Shown piece by piece: positions 8,850-18,285 of a stretch of 64,000 bases of DNA. Each line of letters starts with the position of its first letter. The stretch's first letter is position 1. The DNA lies in assembly GCA_028278225.1 (NCBI GenBank), contig JANQEU010000104.1:124001-188000 (forward strand), given 5' to 3'. Made by a program: the position numbers and the translations under genes. Under the pieces are notes generated by a model, which searched no databases, was not told the origin of the DNA, and worked only from the letters and a program-made list of their open reading frames with translations. Source of the DNA: Cyclobacteriaceae bacterium (GTDB lineage Bacteria > Bacteroidota > Bacteroidia > Cytophagales > Cyclobacteriaceae).

Positions 8850-10837
8850 TTTTCAACAGTTTCGCCGGCCTGCGGTTCGATCCATTTTCCATCTTCCCTG
8901 ATCAGGTCGATCAGTTCATCCAGTGCATTTTCCGAAGGAACACCACGTTTCACAACTTCTTTGCCTTTATAGAGGGTGATCTTTCCCTTACCTGAACCCA
9001 CATAGCCAAAATCAGCATCTGCCATTTCTCCAGGACCGTTCACGATACAACCCATTATTCCGATCTTCACTCCTTTCAAATGATCCGTCCGTCTGCGGAT
9101 CATAGCTGTGGTCTCCTGGAGATCGAAAAGTGTCCTGCCGCAGGAGGGGCAGGAAATATACTCGGTCTTCGTGATTCGTGTCCTTGCAGCCTGCAGGATG
9201 CCAAATGCTGTATTATTATAAAGCTTAAGGGTTTGTGTGTCGCAATTCTTATTTGAAGAAAACCCGAACATCACACCGTCACCCAGGCCATCAATCAACA
9301 GGCCTCCAAAATCAGTGGCACCCTGCACCATTAATTCATCCTCCTCCAATTCGGCAAAATCCCTTTTATAAACCAGTGGCCATTTCAGACCGCTGTTGAT
9401 AATCTTCACGGAAGCAGTGCGCAAATCCACCATCGCATGGTCGTTGGAGGTCTCCAACACAATCACGAGATTTTCCCGCATACCAAGTTGATCAATGAAT
9501 GCTTTAGTGATTTCCGATGTGTTGATTGCCAAAAAGTTCAACTCAGGATGTAAATCATTAACATTAAGCAGCTGATTAACAGACAATAATGGGTATTGTA
9601 AAATGTCATGCTGCGGGCTCCAGACTTTGTAATCAACAATTTCCCTAAGGCCGTTTGGAAGCATGAAGCCCACAGGATTTGTGCCTGTGTATATATAATC
9701 CGCACCCAGATCATTCATACTCCACTTGTCCAATTCCGGCAGGTAGAAATGGCCCAAAGCCTTCAGGTCTTTTACAGTCACATCTTTGAAATGAGACATA
9801 TCTGCGATGACCCTTGGCACATTCTTATTTCCAAAATTCGATACTTCAATAGTCGATCTGCGGGCATAGCTAAACGGATCAATCGGATAATCACTTATAG
9901 CCTCAATTTGTTCGTGCTCTTCCCTCTCTTGAAGCCTGTCAACCAGCATGCGCGCCACGGGTATCTCTTTTTCCGGATCTTCTGTAAGTGAAACTCTTAT
10001 AGTATCACCCAATCCCTCTTCCAAAAGCGCCCCGATTCCAACGGCTGATTTAATCCGGCCGTCCTCCGCCTCACCAGCCTCCGTTACCCCAAGATGTAAC
10101 GGATAGGGTCTCAATTTCTCTTCATTGAGTTTTTGGACTAAAAGTCTATATGCCTGGACCATTACCTGTGGATTGCTGGCTTTCATTGACAGCACAACAT
10201 CATAGTAGTCCATATCTTCACAGATCCTCAGAAATTCCAGTGCAGACTCAACCATCCCGAGTGGTGTATCTCCATAACGGCTCATTATGCGATCAGACAG
10301 AGATCCATGATTGGTCCCGATGCGCATTGCAGTGCCATATTCCTTGCATATTTTGACCAGTGGAGTGAATTTATCCCGGATGCGGTCAATCTCGGCTTCA
10401 TAAGCAGCATCGCTATAATCTATGGATTCAAAGCGTTTTTTATCGGCATAGTTACCCGGGTTGATTCTCACCTTCTCCACGATCCTGGCCGCCAGTTCTG
10501 CGGCGTTTGGTGTGAAATGAATGTCGGCAACCAGGGGTGTGTTAAATCCCCTGCTTCTCAGTTCCCTTTTTATGTTTTCCAGGTTCGCTGCTTCTTTCAC
10601 ACTGGGAGCCGTAATACGGACATATTCACTACCGGCCTCTATCATCCTGATGGATTGCTCGACAGACCCCCTGGTATCCATCGTATCAACCGTCGTCATG
10701 GACTGTACCCTGATGGGATAGTTACCTCCCATCGGCACATCACCGACCCTGACAACATGTGTTTCCCTCCTCGAATAGTTTGTGAGGCTATTGCAATAGT
10801 TGATCACTTGGGGTAAGTCCTGTTGTAATATTTCCAT
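8846..10837 (-). CDS. ispG: 4-hydroxy-3-methylbut-2-enyl diphosphate synthase (long form)
   Basis: IspG/GcpE converts methylerythritol cyclodiphosphate to HMBPP in the MEP isoprenoid pathway, using a [4Fe-4S] cluster and reduced ferredoxin or flavodoxin. The TIM-barrel N-terminus shows VRVGDVPMGG and PIRVQSMTTVDT, with VADIHFTPNAA and KVRINPGNYADKK. The C-terminal cluster-binding half carries ISCPSCGRTLFDLQ and GIMGCIVNGPGE, supplying three cysteines. At 663 residues it is far longer than the about 370-residue E. coli enzyme because of the large central insert typical of Bacteroidetes, chlamydiae and plants. It is the first gene of a four-gene overlapping group and has a TAnnTTTG box just upstream. 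Confidence 0.96.
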   Translation of the reverse strand: MEILQQDLPQVINYCNSLTNYSRRETHVVRVGDVPMGGNYPIRVQSMTTVDTMDTRGSVEQSIRMIEAGSEYVRITAPSVKEAANLENIKRELRSRGFNTPLVADIHFTPNAAELAARIVEKVRINPGNYADKKRFESIDYSDAAYEAEIDRIRDKFTPLVKICKEYGTAMRIGTNHGSLSDRIMSRYGDTPLGMVESALEFLRICEDMDYYDVVLSMKASNPQVMVQAYRLLVQKLNEEKLRPYPLHLGVTEAGEAEDGRIKSAVGIGALLEEGLGDTIRVSLTEDPEKEIPVARMLVDRLQEREEHEQIEAISDYPIDPFSYARRSTIEVSNFGNKNVPRVIADMSHFKDVTVKDLKALGHFYLPELDKWSMNDLGADYIYTGTNPVGFMLPNGLREIVDYKVWSPQHDILQYPLLSVNQLLNVNDLHPELNFLAINTSEITKAFIDQLGMRENLVIVLETSNDHAMVDLRTASVKIINSGLKWPLVYKRDFAELEEDELMVQGATDFGGLLIDGLGDGVMFGFSSNKNCDTQTLKLYNNTAFGILQAARTRITKTEYISCPSCGRTLFDLQETTAMIRRRTDHLKGVKIGIMGCIVNGPGEMADADFGYVGSGKGKITLYKGKEVVKRGVPSENALDELIDLIREDGKWIEPQAGETVEK

Positions 10838-10848
10838 TGATTACAAGG

Positions 10849-10862
10849 TCACTGCAAAAGTA
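10849..10862 (-). promoter_or_regulatory. Candidate ispG promoter -7 box
   Basis: On the minus strand TACTTTTG (10862-10855) matches the Bacteroidetes -7 consensus TAnnTTTG and places a start site about 12 bases before the ispG ATG. No good TTTG -33 element is visible at 19 bases, so the call rests on one box. Confidence 0.4.
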
Positions 10863-10892
10863 ACTGATGAGCGCTCCAATTGTTAATGACGA

Positions 10893-11606
10893 TCATAAAT
10901 CTCCCAGCTGAGGTCTTAAAATGATATCTTCAACAACCGTCCGCTCACTGAGCTTGTAGGTGGAATAGATCAACTCTGCAATGTCTTCGGGCATCATAAA
11001 TCGTGCTTCCGGCAGATCTACCCCTTCCCATGAGGCTGTCAAAGTAGCGCCGGGAAGCAGTGAAGTTACTTTGATGTTGTATTCTTTGAGTTCCTCCCGC
11101 AAGGCTTTTGACATTCCATACATTGCAAACTTTGTGATTGTATAGGAGCCGCCATTGGGATAAGCATTGAGACTTGCGATCGAGCAAATATTAAAGATGT
11201 ATCCTTGTTTACGCTCTTTCATGCCGGGTATGATCCCCCTGCTCAGATGATAGGCGCTGAAAACATTGGTATTCATAAGCTCCTCCAGGGTTCCCTCCTC
11301 CTCCTGATGCACTTCTCCCGGAAGGAAACGTCCTGTATTGTTGACCAATATCTCAACAGGTTTCCCCACCATCTTGACAAACTCAATGAATTGATCAACA
11401 CCCTCCTTCTTCGACAGATCTGCGGCCACCACGTTGATCCTGGCATCAAAAGTATTTTTTACATCTTTTTGCAGGTCAAACAACTCTTCTTCATTTCTGG
11501 AACATGTGATCAGGTCAAAACCGCTTTTGGCAAATTTGTTGATGATCGCCCGACCGATCCCCTTTGTTCCGCCTGTTACCACAATTACCTTATTATTTCC
11601 ACTCAT
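10893..11606 (-). CDS. Short-chain dehydrogenase/reductase
   Basis: Classical SDR of about 237 residues. The cofactor motif is TGGTKGIG near the N-terminus, followed by CSRNEEEL and AADLSKKEG, then NNTG (usually NNAG). The catalytic group is S (CSIAS) with YTITK (YxxxK), and the substrate-side segment LLPGATLTASWEG follows. An Arg in CSRN after the second strand suggests NADPH preference. Substrate unknown; relatives act as 3-ketoacyl or sepiapterin-type reductases. I use the ATG at 11606 (MSGNNKVIVVTGG) rather than the in-frame ATG at 11615. It is a stand-alone minus-strand gene 56 bases beyond ispG's start. Confidence 0.92.
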   Translation of the reverse strand: MSGNNKVIVVTGGTKGIGRAIINKFAKSGFDLITCSRNEEELFDLQKDVKNTFDARINVVAADLSKKEGVDQFIEFVKMVGKPVEILVNNTGRFLPGEVHQEEEGTLEELMNTNVFSAYHLSRGIIPGMKERKQGYIFNICSIASLNAYPNGGSYTITKFAMYGMSKALREELKEYNIKVTSLLPGATLTASWEGVDLPEARFMMPEDIAELIYSTYKLSERTVVEDIILRPQLGDL

Positions 11607-11759
11607 AGTGAGCAAAGTTCATATTTTAAACGCTCTGCAAAGCACATTAAAATTTCCTCAAATCCCAATTTCTGCATAGTGTTCATCGCACATTTATTCA
11701 TCCCGGACGATTGAAAATAAGTGATTTTTGTAAAGTCCTTCAACAAAACTTTCATTCAT

Positions 11760-11790
11760 TTTCTATGTCAGATTTCGTCATCTAATTTTG
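11760..11790 (+). promoter_or_regulatory. Candidate promoter of the mlaE-mlaF pair
   Basis: TTTC at 11760-11763 (consensus TTTG) and TAATTTTG at 11783-11790 (consensus TAnnTTTG) are separated by 19 bases, the spacing of Bacteroidetes housekeeping promoters. The gene start is 48 bases downstream, preceded by an unusually good GGAGG at about 11830. Confidence 0.6.
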
Positions 11791-11838
11791 GCGTAATAAC
11801 GATTTCGATTAATGAATTTGGGTTAATTTCGGAGGTAG

Positions 11839-12570
11839 ATGAGAAGCCTGGGAAAATTCCTCATTTTTATAGCTCGCTTGGTCATACGCCGTGAGAAATT
11901 TGTCACATATATCCAGCTGACTATCGATGAATGTATTAAGGTAGGATATAACTCATTATTCATCGTCACGATCGTCTCTGTATTCATGGGAGCCGTGACC
12001 ACTATTCAAACCGCCTATAACCTGGTGAGTCCGTTTATTCCGGATTATGTAATCTCCTTGGTGGCAAGAGATATGGTCGTTCTTGAATTAGCTCCGACGG
12101 TAATGGCTATTGTTTATGCCGGCAAGGTTGGCTCCAATATTGCCGGAGAGTTGGGAACAATGCGCATTACTGAGCAAATTGATGCGCTCGAGGTGATGGG
12201 AATCAACTCCACTTCGTATTTAGTATTACCAAAGATCATAGCCAGTTTGATCATGTATCCTATGCTGGTCGTATTGTCGGCTTTTTTAGCATTGTACGGA
12301 GGCTTCGTGGCTGGTACGATAACCGGTGTAATCTCAGCAGCAGATTATACATTTGGGATAAGAGCTGATTTTATCGAGTTCAATGTGTTTTTTGCATTGA
12401 TCAAGGCCTTTGTTTACGGATTCCTTGTTGCCGCTATTTCGGCGTACAAAGGTTTTTATACCGTTGGCGGAGCCCTGGAGGTAGGTAGATCTTCTACGGC
12501 AGCAGTCACCAGCAGTTGCATCGCCATCTTACTTGCGGATTATTTTCTGGCTCAATTGTTATTGGGATGA
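11839..12570 (+). CDS. mlaE: MlaE-type ABC permease
   Basis: Permease of an MCE/Mla-type ABC transporter that moves phospholipids between the outer and inner membranes. Family features: the amphipathic N-terminal helix, FMGAVTTIQTAY, then LAPTVMAIVYAGKVGSNIAGELGTM with the following EQIDALEVMGI, the hallmark of the MlaE/TRIGALACTOSYLDIACYLGLYCEROL 1 family. Five to six hydrophobic segments end with VGGALEVGRSSTAAVTSS. It is preceded by a GGAGG ribosome-binding site and its stop overlaps the ATG of the ATPase gene (ATGA), so the two subunits are coupled. No MlaD/MCE substrate-binding gene is beside them. Confidence 0.93.
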   Translation: MRSLGKFLIFIARLVIRREKFVTYIQLTIDECIKVGYNSLFIVTIVSVFMGAVTTIQTAYNLVSPFIPDYVISLVARDMVVLELAPTVMAIVYAGKVGSNIAGELGTMRITEQIDALEVMGINSTSYLVLPKIIASLIMYPMLVVLSAFLALYGGFVAGTITGVISAADYTFGIRADFIEFNVFFALIKAFVYGFLVAAISAYKGFYTVGGALEVGRSSTAAVTSSCIAILLADYFLAQLLLG

Positions 12571-13316
12571 TAGAAGTGAAAAACGTATCGAAATCCTTCG
12601 ATGGTAAGCCGGTAATAGAGCATATCAATGGCGTATTCGAACGTGGAAACTCCAACCTGATCATTGGGGCCAGTGGAACAGGTAAATCGGTTCTATTGAA
12701 AAACATGGTGGGCCTGATGCCGCCGGATGAAGGTGAAGTACTCTATGATGGCCGATGCTTTACTGACGGCAATAAGGAGCTTCAAACAGAAGTACGTCGC
12801 GAAATAGGTATGCTATTTCAGGGCGGAGCATTATTCGACAGCAAAAATGTTGAAGAGAATGTTGGTTTTCCTTTGAACATTTTGACTAAAATGAAACCGG
12901 ATGAAAAACTGGACAGGATCAATTTTTGTCTGGAACGGGTCGGCCTGGAAAATGTTAATAAAAAAATGCCCTCCGAACTCAGCGGCGGAATGAAAAAACG
13001 TGTCGGGATCGCAAGGGCAATCGTAAACAATCCCAACTACCTGTACTGTGACGAACCGAATTCAGGTCTCGACCCCCAAACGAGCATCCGGATTGATAAC
13101 CTGATCAAGGAAATAACGGACGAATATAATATTACTACGATTGTAGTAACCCATGATATGAATTCCGTAATGGAAATCGGGGATTACGTAATGTTCATGT
13201 TCCAGGGCAAAAAACTCTGGGAAGGAAATAAAGAGGAGATACTGAAATCGGATGTGAAAGAACTCAATGATTTCGTCTTTGCTACCCGCCTGATGAAGAA
13301 TATTTATCCGAGGTAG
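12567..13316 (+). CDS. mlaF: MlaF-type ABC transporter ATP-binding protein
   Basis: 249-residue ATPase partner of the MlaE permease. Walker A is GASGTGKS, the Q-loop is MLFQGGALF, the signature is LSGGMKKRVGIARA, Walker B is YLYCDEPNSGLDP, and the H-loop is VVTHDM. The GGALFDS after the Q-loop glutamine and the Gly-Met after the signature glycines are typical of the MlaF branch. The start is the ATG at 12567, overlapping the permease stop by 4 bases. The open frame further upstream lies inside mlaE and is not used. Confidence 0.94.
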   Translation: MIEVKNVSKSFDGKPVIEHINGVFERGNSNLIIGASGTGKSVLLKNMVGLMPPDEGEVLYDGRCFTDGNKELQTEVRREIGMLFQGGALFDSKNVEENVGFPLNILTKMKPDEKLDRINFCLERVGLENVNKKMPSELSGGMKKRVGIARAIVNNPNYLYCDEPNSGLDPQTSIRIDNLIKEITDEYNITTIVVTHDMNSVMEIGDYVMFMFQGKKLWEGNKEEILKSDVKELNDFVFATRLMKNIYPR

Positions 13317-13355
13317 AATTTCCTGCTACTACAAGATTCCAATGATAAATCAGGG

Positions 13356-13886
13356 CTAAAACATCCTTCTAAGGGTATTTTCCTTTTTCATTAGGTAGTG
13401 TTTAATCACCCCTGCAACATGTAAAATCAACAGCAGCATCATGATGGTTGCCATCGCACCATGCGCTGCCAATGGAGGGACATCCCCGTGAGGTAATATT
13501 GATTCGGGATCACCCATCTGCATGGCCTCGCCATAGCCACCCAGGATCATGGAGCCGATTCCGGATAAAGCAATTCCAAAAAGAAGGAAATAAAATGCAT
13601 TGTGGATCCATACAGCTAATTTATCATTGAATTTTGAACCGGTCTTAATGTCTTCGGGCCGGGGCGCTTTGAAAAACAGGTAGGTCCGGACTATGGTCAG
13701 GACAAAAACGATAATTCCCAAGATGATGTGAATTCTGATCAATCCCATTTTGTCAGCGGGACTGAGATCCTCCATGTACTTTCCAAGAGGAAATAGTACG
13801 AGTATCAGTATGGTGGTGAGCCAATGGATTGCAATTGCTCCCTTGCTGTACTTTTGAGTCAGGTCATTTAGTGTTGTTTCTTCCAT
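13356..13886 (-). CDS. Cytochrome b561-type membrane protein
   Basis: 176-residue four-helix membrane protein of the prokaryotic cytochrome b561 / Ni-hydrogenase b-subunit fold. The start SKGAIAIHWLTTILIL, the second-helix RIHIILGIIVF, the third-helix VWIHNAFYFLLFGIALSG and the last-helix ILHVAGVIKHYL give candidate axial heme ligands at His21, His53, His95 and His156, with further His at 133, 142 and 163. Relatives pass electrons between quinol and periplasmic acceptors such as superoxide or cytochromes. Stand-alone gene; partner unknown. Confidence 0.9.
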   Translation of the reverse strand: MEETTLNDLTQKYSKGAIAIHWLTTILILVLFPLGKYMEDLSPADKMGLIRIHIILGIIVFVLTIVRTYLFFKAPRPEDIKTGSKFNDKLAVWIHNAFYFLLFGIALSGIGSMILGGYGEAMQMGDPESILPHGDVPPLAAHGAMATIMMLLLILHVAGVIKHYLMKKENTLRRMF

Positions 13887-14038
13887 AAGGTCATTTTTTG
13901 CTTTAAATCATATCGGTCAACCTGGCTGGTATATTTTCATTCTTTTGGTTTTCTAAATATAGTGCATATTCAGTAATGGGGATCGGCTGAAGCAATACCG
14001 GTCTGCTCGCATTCTTCTATAGTTTGGTATTTTCCAAC

Positions 14039-14731
14039 TCACTTGAAAAGATCACGGACTTTTTCCCTGTAAATATTACCCACCGGTAATTTCAGTCCCC
14101 CTATATGGATCATGTTGCCTTCCAGGATTGTGGCCTTCTTTATCGAAACTATGAACGATTTATGTATCCGAACGAAATCTCCCGATGGTAAAGAGTCTTC
14201 AAGGCCTTTCATGGATTGAAGGACCATTATTTTCCTGCTATCCGTTAAATGATACCGGACGTATTCCCTCATCCCTTCAATATAAATGATGTCACCAAGC
14301 AGTATTTTATACAACTTATGATCTGCAGCCAGGGTAATCGTTTGCTCCTCCGCAGAAGTTTGACCCCTCTTTTCGTTATCTAAGATCCTTTCGGTTTTCT
14401 GAACGGCCTTCAGAAAGCGTTCAAACGAAAATGGTTTCAAAAGATAATCCACAATTTCCAACTCATATCCTTCAAGCGCATATTCGGCATATGCAGTAGT
14501 AAGAATCACTTTCGGTTTGACCTCTACTGATTTGAGGAAATCTATTCCAGAAATATCGGGCATCTGTATATCAATAAAAATGAGTTGAATTTTATCTTCA
14601 TTCAGAAGAGGTAAAATATCCATTGGATTGTAAAAAGTACCCAGAAGGTTGAGTGTAGGAACCTTTTCGATATAGGAGGCCAGAAGATTCCGTGCCAACC
14701 TGTCATCATCTATGGCAACACAATTGATCAT
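14039..14731 (-). CDS. LytTR-family response regulator
   Basis: Response regulator with an N-terminal receiver (residues about 1-120) and a C-terminal LytTR DNA-binding domain (about 130-230). The acidic pocket is IDDD at 7-10, the phospho-acceptor is Asp54 (IFIDIQMPD), the conserved Thr/Ser is in LTTAYAEYA, and the Lys is in YLLKPFSFERF. The LytTR half shows YIEGMREYVRYHL and FVRIHKSFIVSI, the family core. Its ATG shares one base with the stop of the kinase gene (TAATG), so the pair is coupled. Targets are unknown; relatives control envelope, autolysis or sensory genes. Confidence 0.94.
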   Translation of the reverse strand: MINCVAIDDDRLARNLLASYIEKVPTLNLLGTFYNPMDILPLLNEDKIQLIFIDIQMPDISGIDFLKSVEVKPKVILTTAYAEYALEGYELEIVDYLLKPFSFERFLKAVQKTERILDNEKRGQTSAEEQTITLAADHKLYKILLGDIIYIEGMREYVRYHLTDSRKIMVLQSMKGLEDSLPSGDFVRIHKSFIVSIKKATILEGNMIHIGGLKLPVGNIYREKVRDLFK

Positions 14732-15792
14732 TACTTTTTGCTAAATATCCTTAAATGAACTTTAAAAGAATCCGGATTCTTAACTATGTCCAGTTTATGA
14801 GCGTCCTTGTATAAAATTTCCAGCCTTCTCCGCACATTTTTAATACCAATACCCCCGGTATCATCCTTCTGATGTTCTGTGACCGGAATAGTATTGGAAA
14901 TTGTGAAAAAGATGTCAGTTTCGGAGCTCTCGATCAATATGGTAATGTTGGCGACCGGGTCGTTTTCGATCTTGCTATGCTTAAATGCATTTTCAATGAA
15001 AGGTATCAGCAACATGGGGCTTATCAGGTGGTCATGAAAAAGATTGACTTTCATTTTCACGTTTTCAGGTCGCTCCATTCTTACTTTGTGGAATTCCACG
15101 TAGTTAAATATATACTTTACCTCCTCGCTTATTTTTACTTTGTCATGACCGGTCTCATATAAGTTGTACCTCAGCATATCGGATAATTTCAATATCATTT
15201 CACCCGTCTTCCCGGATTTGCTTTGAGCCAGAGAATAAAGATTATTCATCGCATTAAATAAAAAGTGAGGATTTATTTGCGACTTCAGAAACTTGAGTTC
15301 GGAGCTCAAACCCTCGCTCTTCAGCTCAGACGCTTCCCTCTCCTTTTCATAAGCCAGCTTGAATAAAGAAGATAAAAGCAGGATGATTACTGTAAGTAAG
15401 GTATTGGGAGAAAACCTGAAAAAAATCAATGCTCCGGGGCTTTTTCTGAACCCCTTACCCGGGAAAGGCCTGGGTGCATCCGCGAAGGGCCTTTGTATCT
15501 CCATCTGAGGACGAATAAACTCTTCCACGAGAGCCTGGTGAGCAAATACTACAATGGCCAGCAAAACGAAACAGGAAACAATATATTGAATATATCTTTT
15601 TTTCTGGAACAGCACCGGAATGAACACAAGTGTATTGGTGTAAGCAATTACCATGTGAAATAGCCAAAGCAACGAAGCTGACTGCCAGGCAACCGCTGCG
15701 CTGAACCTGACTTCCATCATGAGATAGATCAACAACAGGTACAGCACCCAGAAAATAATGTGAAAAATGCGTGTTCTCATTTTCGTGGACAA
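14731..15792 (-). CDS. LytS-like sensor histidine kinase
   Basis: 353-residue membrane kinase of the His_kinase (PF06580) type, paired with the LytTR regulator. Four hydrophobic helices (about residues 9-28, 36-60, 70-90 and 130-147) form a small sensor. A charged stretch (KEREASELKSEGL) precedes the phospho-acceptor motif NPHFLFNAMNNLYSL with His176. The ATP-binding part has MLLIPFIENAFKH (N box) and GGIGIKNVRRRLEILY (G box). There is no extracellular sensory domain, so the signal is probably sensed within the membrane. Confidence 0.93.
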   Translation of the reverse strand: MSTKMRTRIFHIIFWVLYLLLIYLMMEVRFSAAVAWQSASLLWLFHMVIAYTNTLVFIPVLFQKKRYIQYIVSCFVLLAIVVFAHQALVEEFIRPQMEIQRPFADAPRPFPGKGFRKSPGALIFFRFSPNTLLTVIILLLSSLFKLAYEKEREASELKSEGLSSELKFLKSQINPHFLFNAMNNLYSLAQSKSGKTGEMILKLSDMLRYNLYETGHDKVKISEEVKYIFNYVEFHKVRMERPENVKMKVNLFHDHLISPMLLIPFIENAFKHSKIENDPVANITILIESSETDIFFTISNTIPVTEHQKDDTGGIGIKNVRRRLEILYKDAHKLDIVKNPDSFKVHLRIFSKK

Positions 15793-16000
15793 AAAGACAG
15801 TTCCCTGGCCCCAATGTCTAATAATTTCAACAAAAGCAGGTAATAAATCAATGAAATCTCGAAAACAGCGTCGCTAACTCACCTGGATGAGGCAAAATAA
15901 CCGGTTGCTGGGAGATCATTGAGGTTTTCGCATAGTTGGTAGAAAAAATTTCACAAAAAACACAAATGCCAAAAAATTTGGCTCAAACAAAGAATTGTCG

Positions 16001-17275
16001 GTGAATTACATATACAGATTGCTTGCTTTCGTATTCATCTCACTGCATTTGGGGTGCACTGAGCACTCGGGCATTGGTACCGAGTTCTTTGAAGACAACC
16101 ATCTGCAAATTTCGTATTCGGATACGCTTTCATTGCACTTTTCAACCCTGATAATGGATAGTGTAGCCACCAGCAATCAAAACCGGTTATTAGTTGGAAG
16201 GCAGAACGATCAGGCTCTCGGAACGGTAAAAGCCACGGCCTATTTCGGAATAGATTTTTACGATACAGTCTTCTATTATCTAGGAGATCTACCAACGCAA
16301 TACCACTCTATGAGTCTTGTCCTGGAACCCGATGGCTATGCCTATTATAATGATGCTATTGAAACGACCCTGGAACTATACCAGCTCAGCGAACGGCTCG
16401 AATTATTCGAAGATGGCTTTCTGTATAATAATACGACTATTCCTTTAGCCAGGAGCCCAATTGGACAGGTCTCCTTGAGAAATGAGATCAATTCGGATGA
16501 GGAGATCGAATTCCACATTTCCGATTTCATAGGAAATAAGCTCTATGAAATGTTGAATGACCCCGACTTTTTTCAATATACGCAGGATGAATTGATGGAT
16601 GTCTTCAAAGGGTTTAACCTCAAAACACCGGACAGCACGGAATATTCCATTATTGGCATTTATGAGCCACGATTCAGGTTATACTATATGAGGACGGACG
16701 AGCCGCTTGACCCGCCGAAATACTTGGAGTTTCAATCTCCCGTTCACTTCTCTTCCATTTCCAGGGAAAATACCTTTGCTGATGGGTACGGAATTGCTGA
16801 AGGAGAAGTCCCCTCTACCCTGACCGGCGGACTAAGCTATTTGGGTTGCGGCTCCGGCCTTGGGACAAAAATTGAAATTCCGGCGTTAAAAGAAATTCTG
16901 CTTACGGAACAGGAATTTTTAATATCCAGATCCATACTTGAACTCCGGATAATTAAGGATTCCTATTCCGACGACACGCCATTGATCAATGGCCTTGATT
17001 TTTATGTTGTGAATGACAACAATGAAATACTGGGTGAAGTTTTCACTGAGGCAACCTTGACCATAGATGATGAATATCATCGGGATACATATTACACAGT
17101 TGATATAACTGATTTCATTGACTACCAGCTATCAATCAATGAGATCAATGGCAACGGGCTGTTGATCCTCCCGGACCAGACCGGTTACTATTCATCAGTG
17201 GACAGAAGTTACATCGGCAACACCCAATTCGGTTCAAAACTTACTTTATACACAATAACAAAGAATATAGAATGA
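16001..17275 (+). CDS. DUF4270 family lipoprotein
   Basis: About 424-residue lipoprotein of the Bacteroidetes DUF4270 family. The signal has a lipobox at SLHLGC, followed by GIGTEFFEDN. The DUF4270 signature is visible as DSVATSNQNRLLVGRQNDQALG, i.e. the DSVxT...LLGxxxDxxFG pattern. There is no ATG: initiation is by GTG at 16001 or TTG at 15995. It is the first gene of a three-gene set, with a 4-base ATGA overlap to the kelch lipoprotein. The family is surface-associated but its biochemical role is not established. Confidence 0.82.
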   Translation: MNYIYRLLAFVFISLHLGCTEHSGIGTEFFEDNHLQISYSDTLSLHFSTLIMDSVATSNQNRLLVGRQNDQALGTVKATAYFGIDFYDTVFYYLGDLPTQYHSMSLVLEPDGYAYYNDAIETTLELYQLSERLELFEDGFLYNNTTIPLARSPIGQVSLRNEINSDEEIEFHISDFIGNKLYEMLNDPDFFQYTQDELMDVFKGFNLKTPDSTEYSIIGIYEPRFRLYYMRTDEPLDPPKYLEFQSPVHFSSISRENTFADGYGIAEGEVPSTLTGGLSYLGCGSGLGTKIEIPALKEILLTEQEFLISRSILELRIIKDSYSDDTPLINGLDFYVVNDNNEILGEVFTEATLTIDDEYHRDTYYTVDITDFIDYQLSINEINGNGLLILPDQTGYYSSVDRSYIGNTQFGSKLTLYTITKNIE

Positions 17276-18285
17276 GAAATAAAAGGACAAAAGCATCATT
17301 AGTGATTGTGGCTGCATTTTTTCTGACAGGCTGTGCAGTGGACGACGCGGAAACAAGCGTCGTTAGCGGAAACTGGGTCAGACAATCCGATTTTGAGGGT
17401 GTAACACGCTCGGGAGCCGTTTCATTTACGGTTGAAAATTATGCCTATGTGGGGCTGGGGTTCGATGGAAGTGATTATTTGAAAGATTTCTGGCGATATG
17501 ATCCAGAATTGAATTTCTGGCAAAGGATCAGCGATTTCCCGGGTGAAGGGCGCATCGGATCTGTAGGTCTCTCCATTGCTGGAAAGGGCTATGTAGGCAC
17601 GGGATATAACAACAACCTGGAAAAAGAGGAACTTAAGGATTTTTGGTCATACGACCCTGGCACGGACACATGGGAGCAAATGGCAGACCTGGCCGGTGAA
17701 GAACGCTATCTGGCAGTAGCCTTTGCCATCCATGACCGGGGCTATATAGGAACCGGCTTCAATGGCAACTTTCTGAAAGATTTCTGGAGATATGATCCAG
17801 TTACAAATAATTGGGAGCAGATCGTAAGCATCTACGGTTCGAAAAGAGAGAGCGCCACGGCATTTGTAATAGATGGAAAAGCCTACGTGGGTAGCGGGAG
17901 AAACAATGGGGTAGTGATGTATGACTTCTGGGAGTACGATCCGGAAGTTCAACAATGGGTCGATCTCACTCTCGACAGTGACGATGAATCATTCGCTGAA
18001 TTCTATTCAGCAATTGGTCGTTATTCCGGAGTTTCTTTTGAGCACGATGGTTATGGCTATATGGGGTTGGGAATAACCAGCACTTACAGTAAGGCCATCT
18101 ACCGCTACGACCCCGTAACAAACCAGTGGAGTGAAATTACGGCCTTTGAAGCTGCAGCGAGATCGGAGGCAACATCATTTACCGTATCAGACAAGGTATT
18201 CGTTGTGACGGGCAGAAACTCTTCACAGCGATTCGACGACCTTTGGCAATTGAAACCAGGTGAGGAATATGATGAGACCGACTGA
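17272..18285 (+). CDS. Kelch-repeat lipoprotein (six-bladed propeller)
   Basis: 337 residues with a lipobox at Cys21 (FLTGC). The mature protein has about six kelch repeats, visible as recurring DFWRYDPELNFW, DFWSYDPGTDTW, DFWRYDPVTNNW, DFWEYDPEVQQW, AIYRYDPVTNQW and a degenerate DLWQLKPG, each preceded by a GYVGTG/AYVGSG strand. This predicts a beta-propeller on the outer-membrane surface or in the periplasm, used for protein or glycan binding. It lacks the tyrosine-cysteine copper site of galactose oxidase. It overlaps the DUF4270 gene upstream by 4 bases and the barrel gene downstream by about 17 bases. Confidence 0.9.
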   Translation: MRNKRTKASLVIVAAFFLTGCAVDDAETSVVSGNWVRQSDFEGVTRSGAVSFTVENYAYVGLGFDGSDYLKDFWRYDPELNFWQRISDFPGEGRIGSVGLSIAGKGYVGTGYNNNLEKEELKDFWSYDPGTDTWEQMADLAGEERYLAVAFAIHDRGYIGTGFNGNFLKDFWRYDPVTNNWEQIVSIYGSKRESATAFVIDGKAYVGSGRNNGVVMYDFWEYDPEVQQWVDLTLDSDDESFAEFYSAIGRYSGVSFEHDGYGYMGLGITSTYSKAIYRYDPVTNQWSEITAFEAAARSEATSFTVSDKVFVVTGRNSSQRFDDLWQLKPGEEYDETD

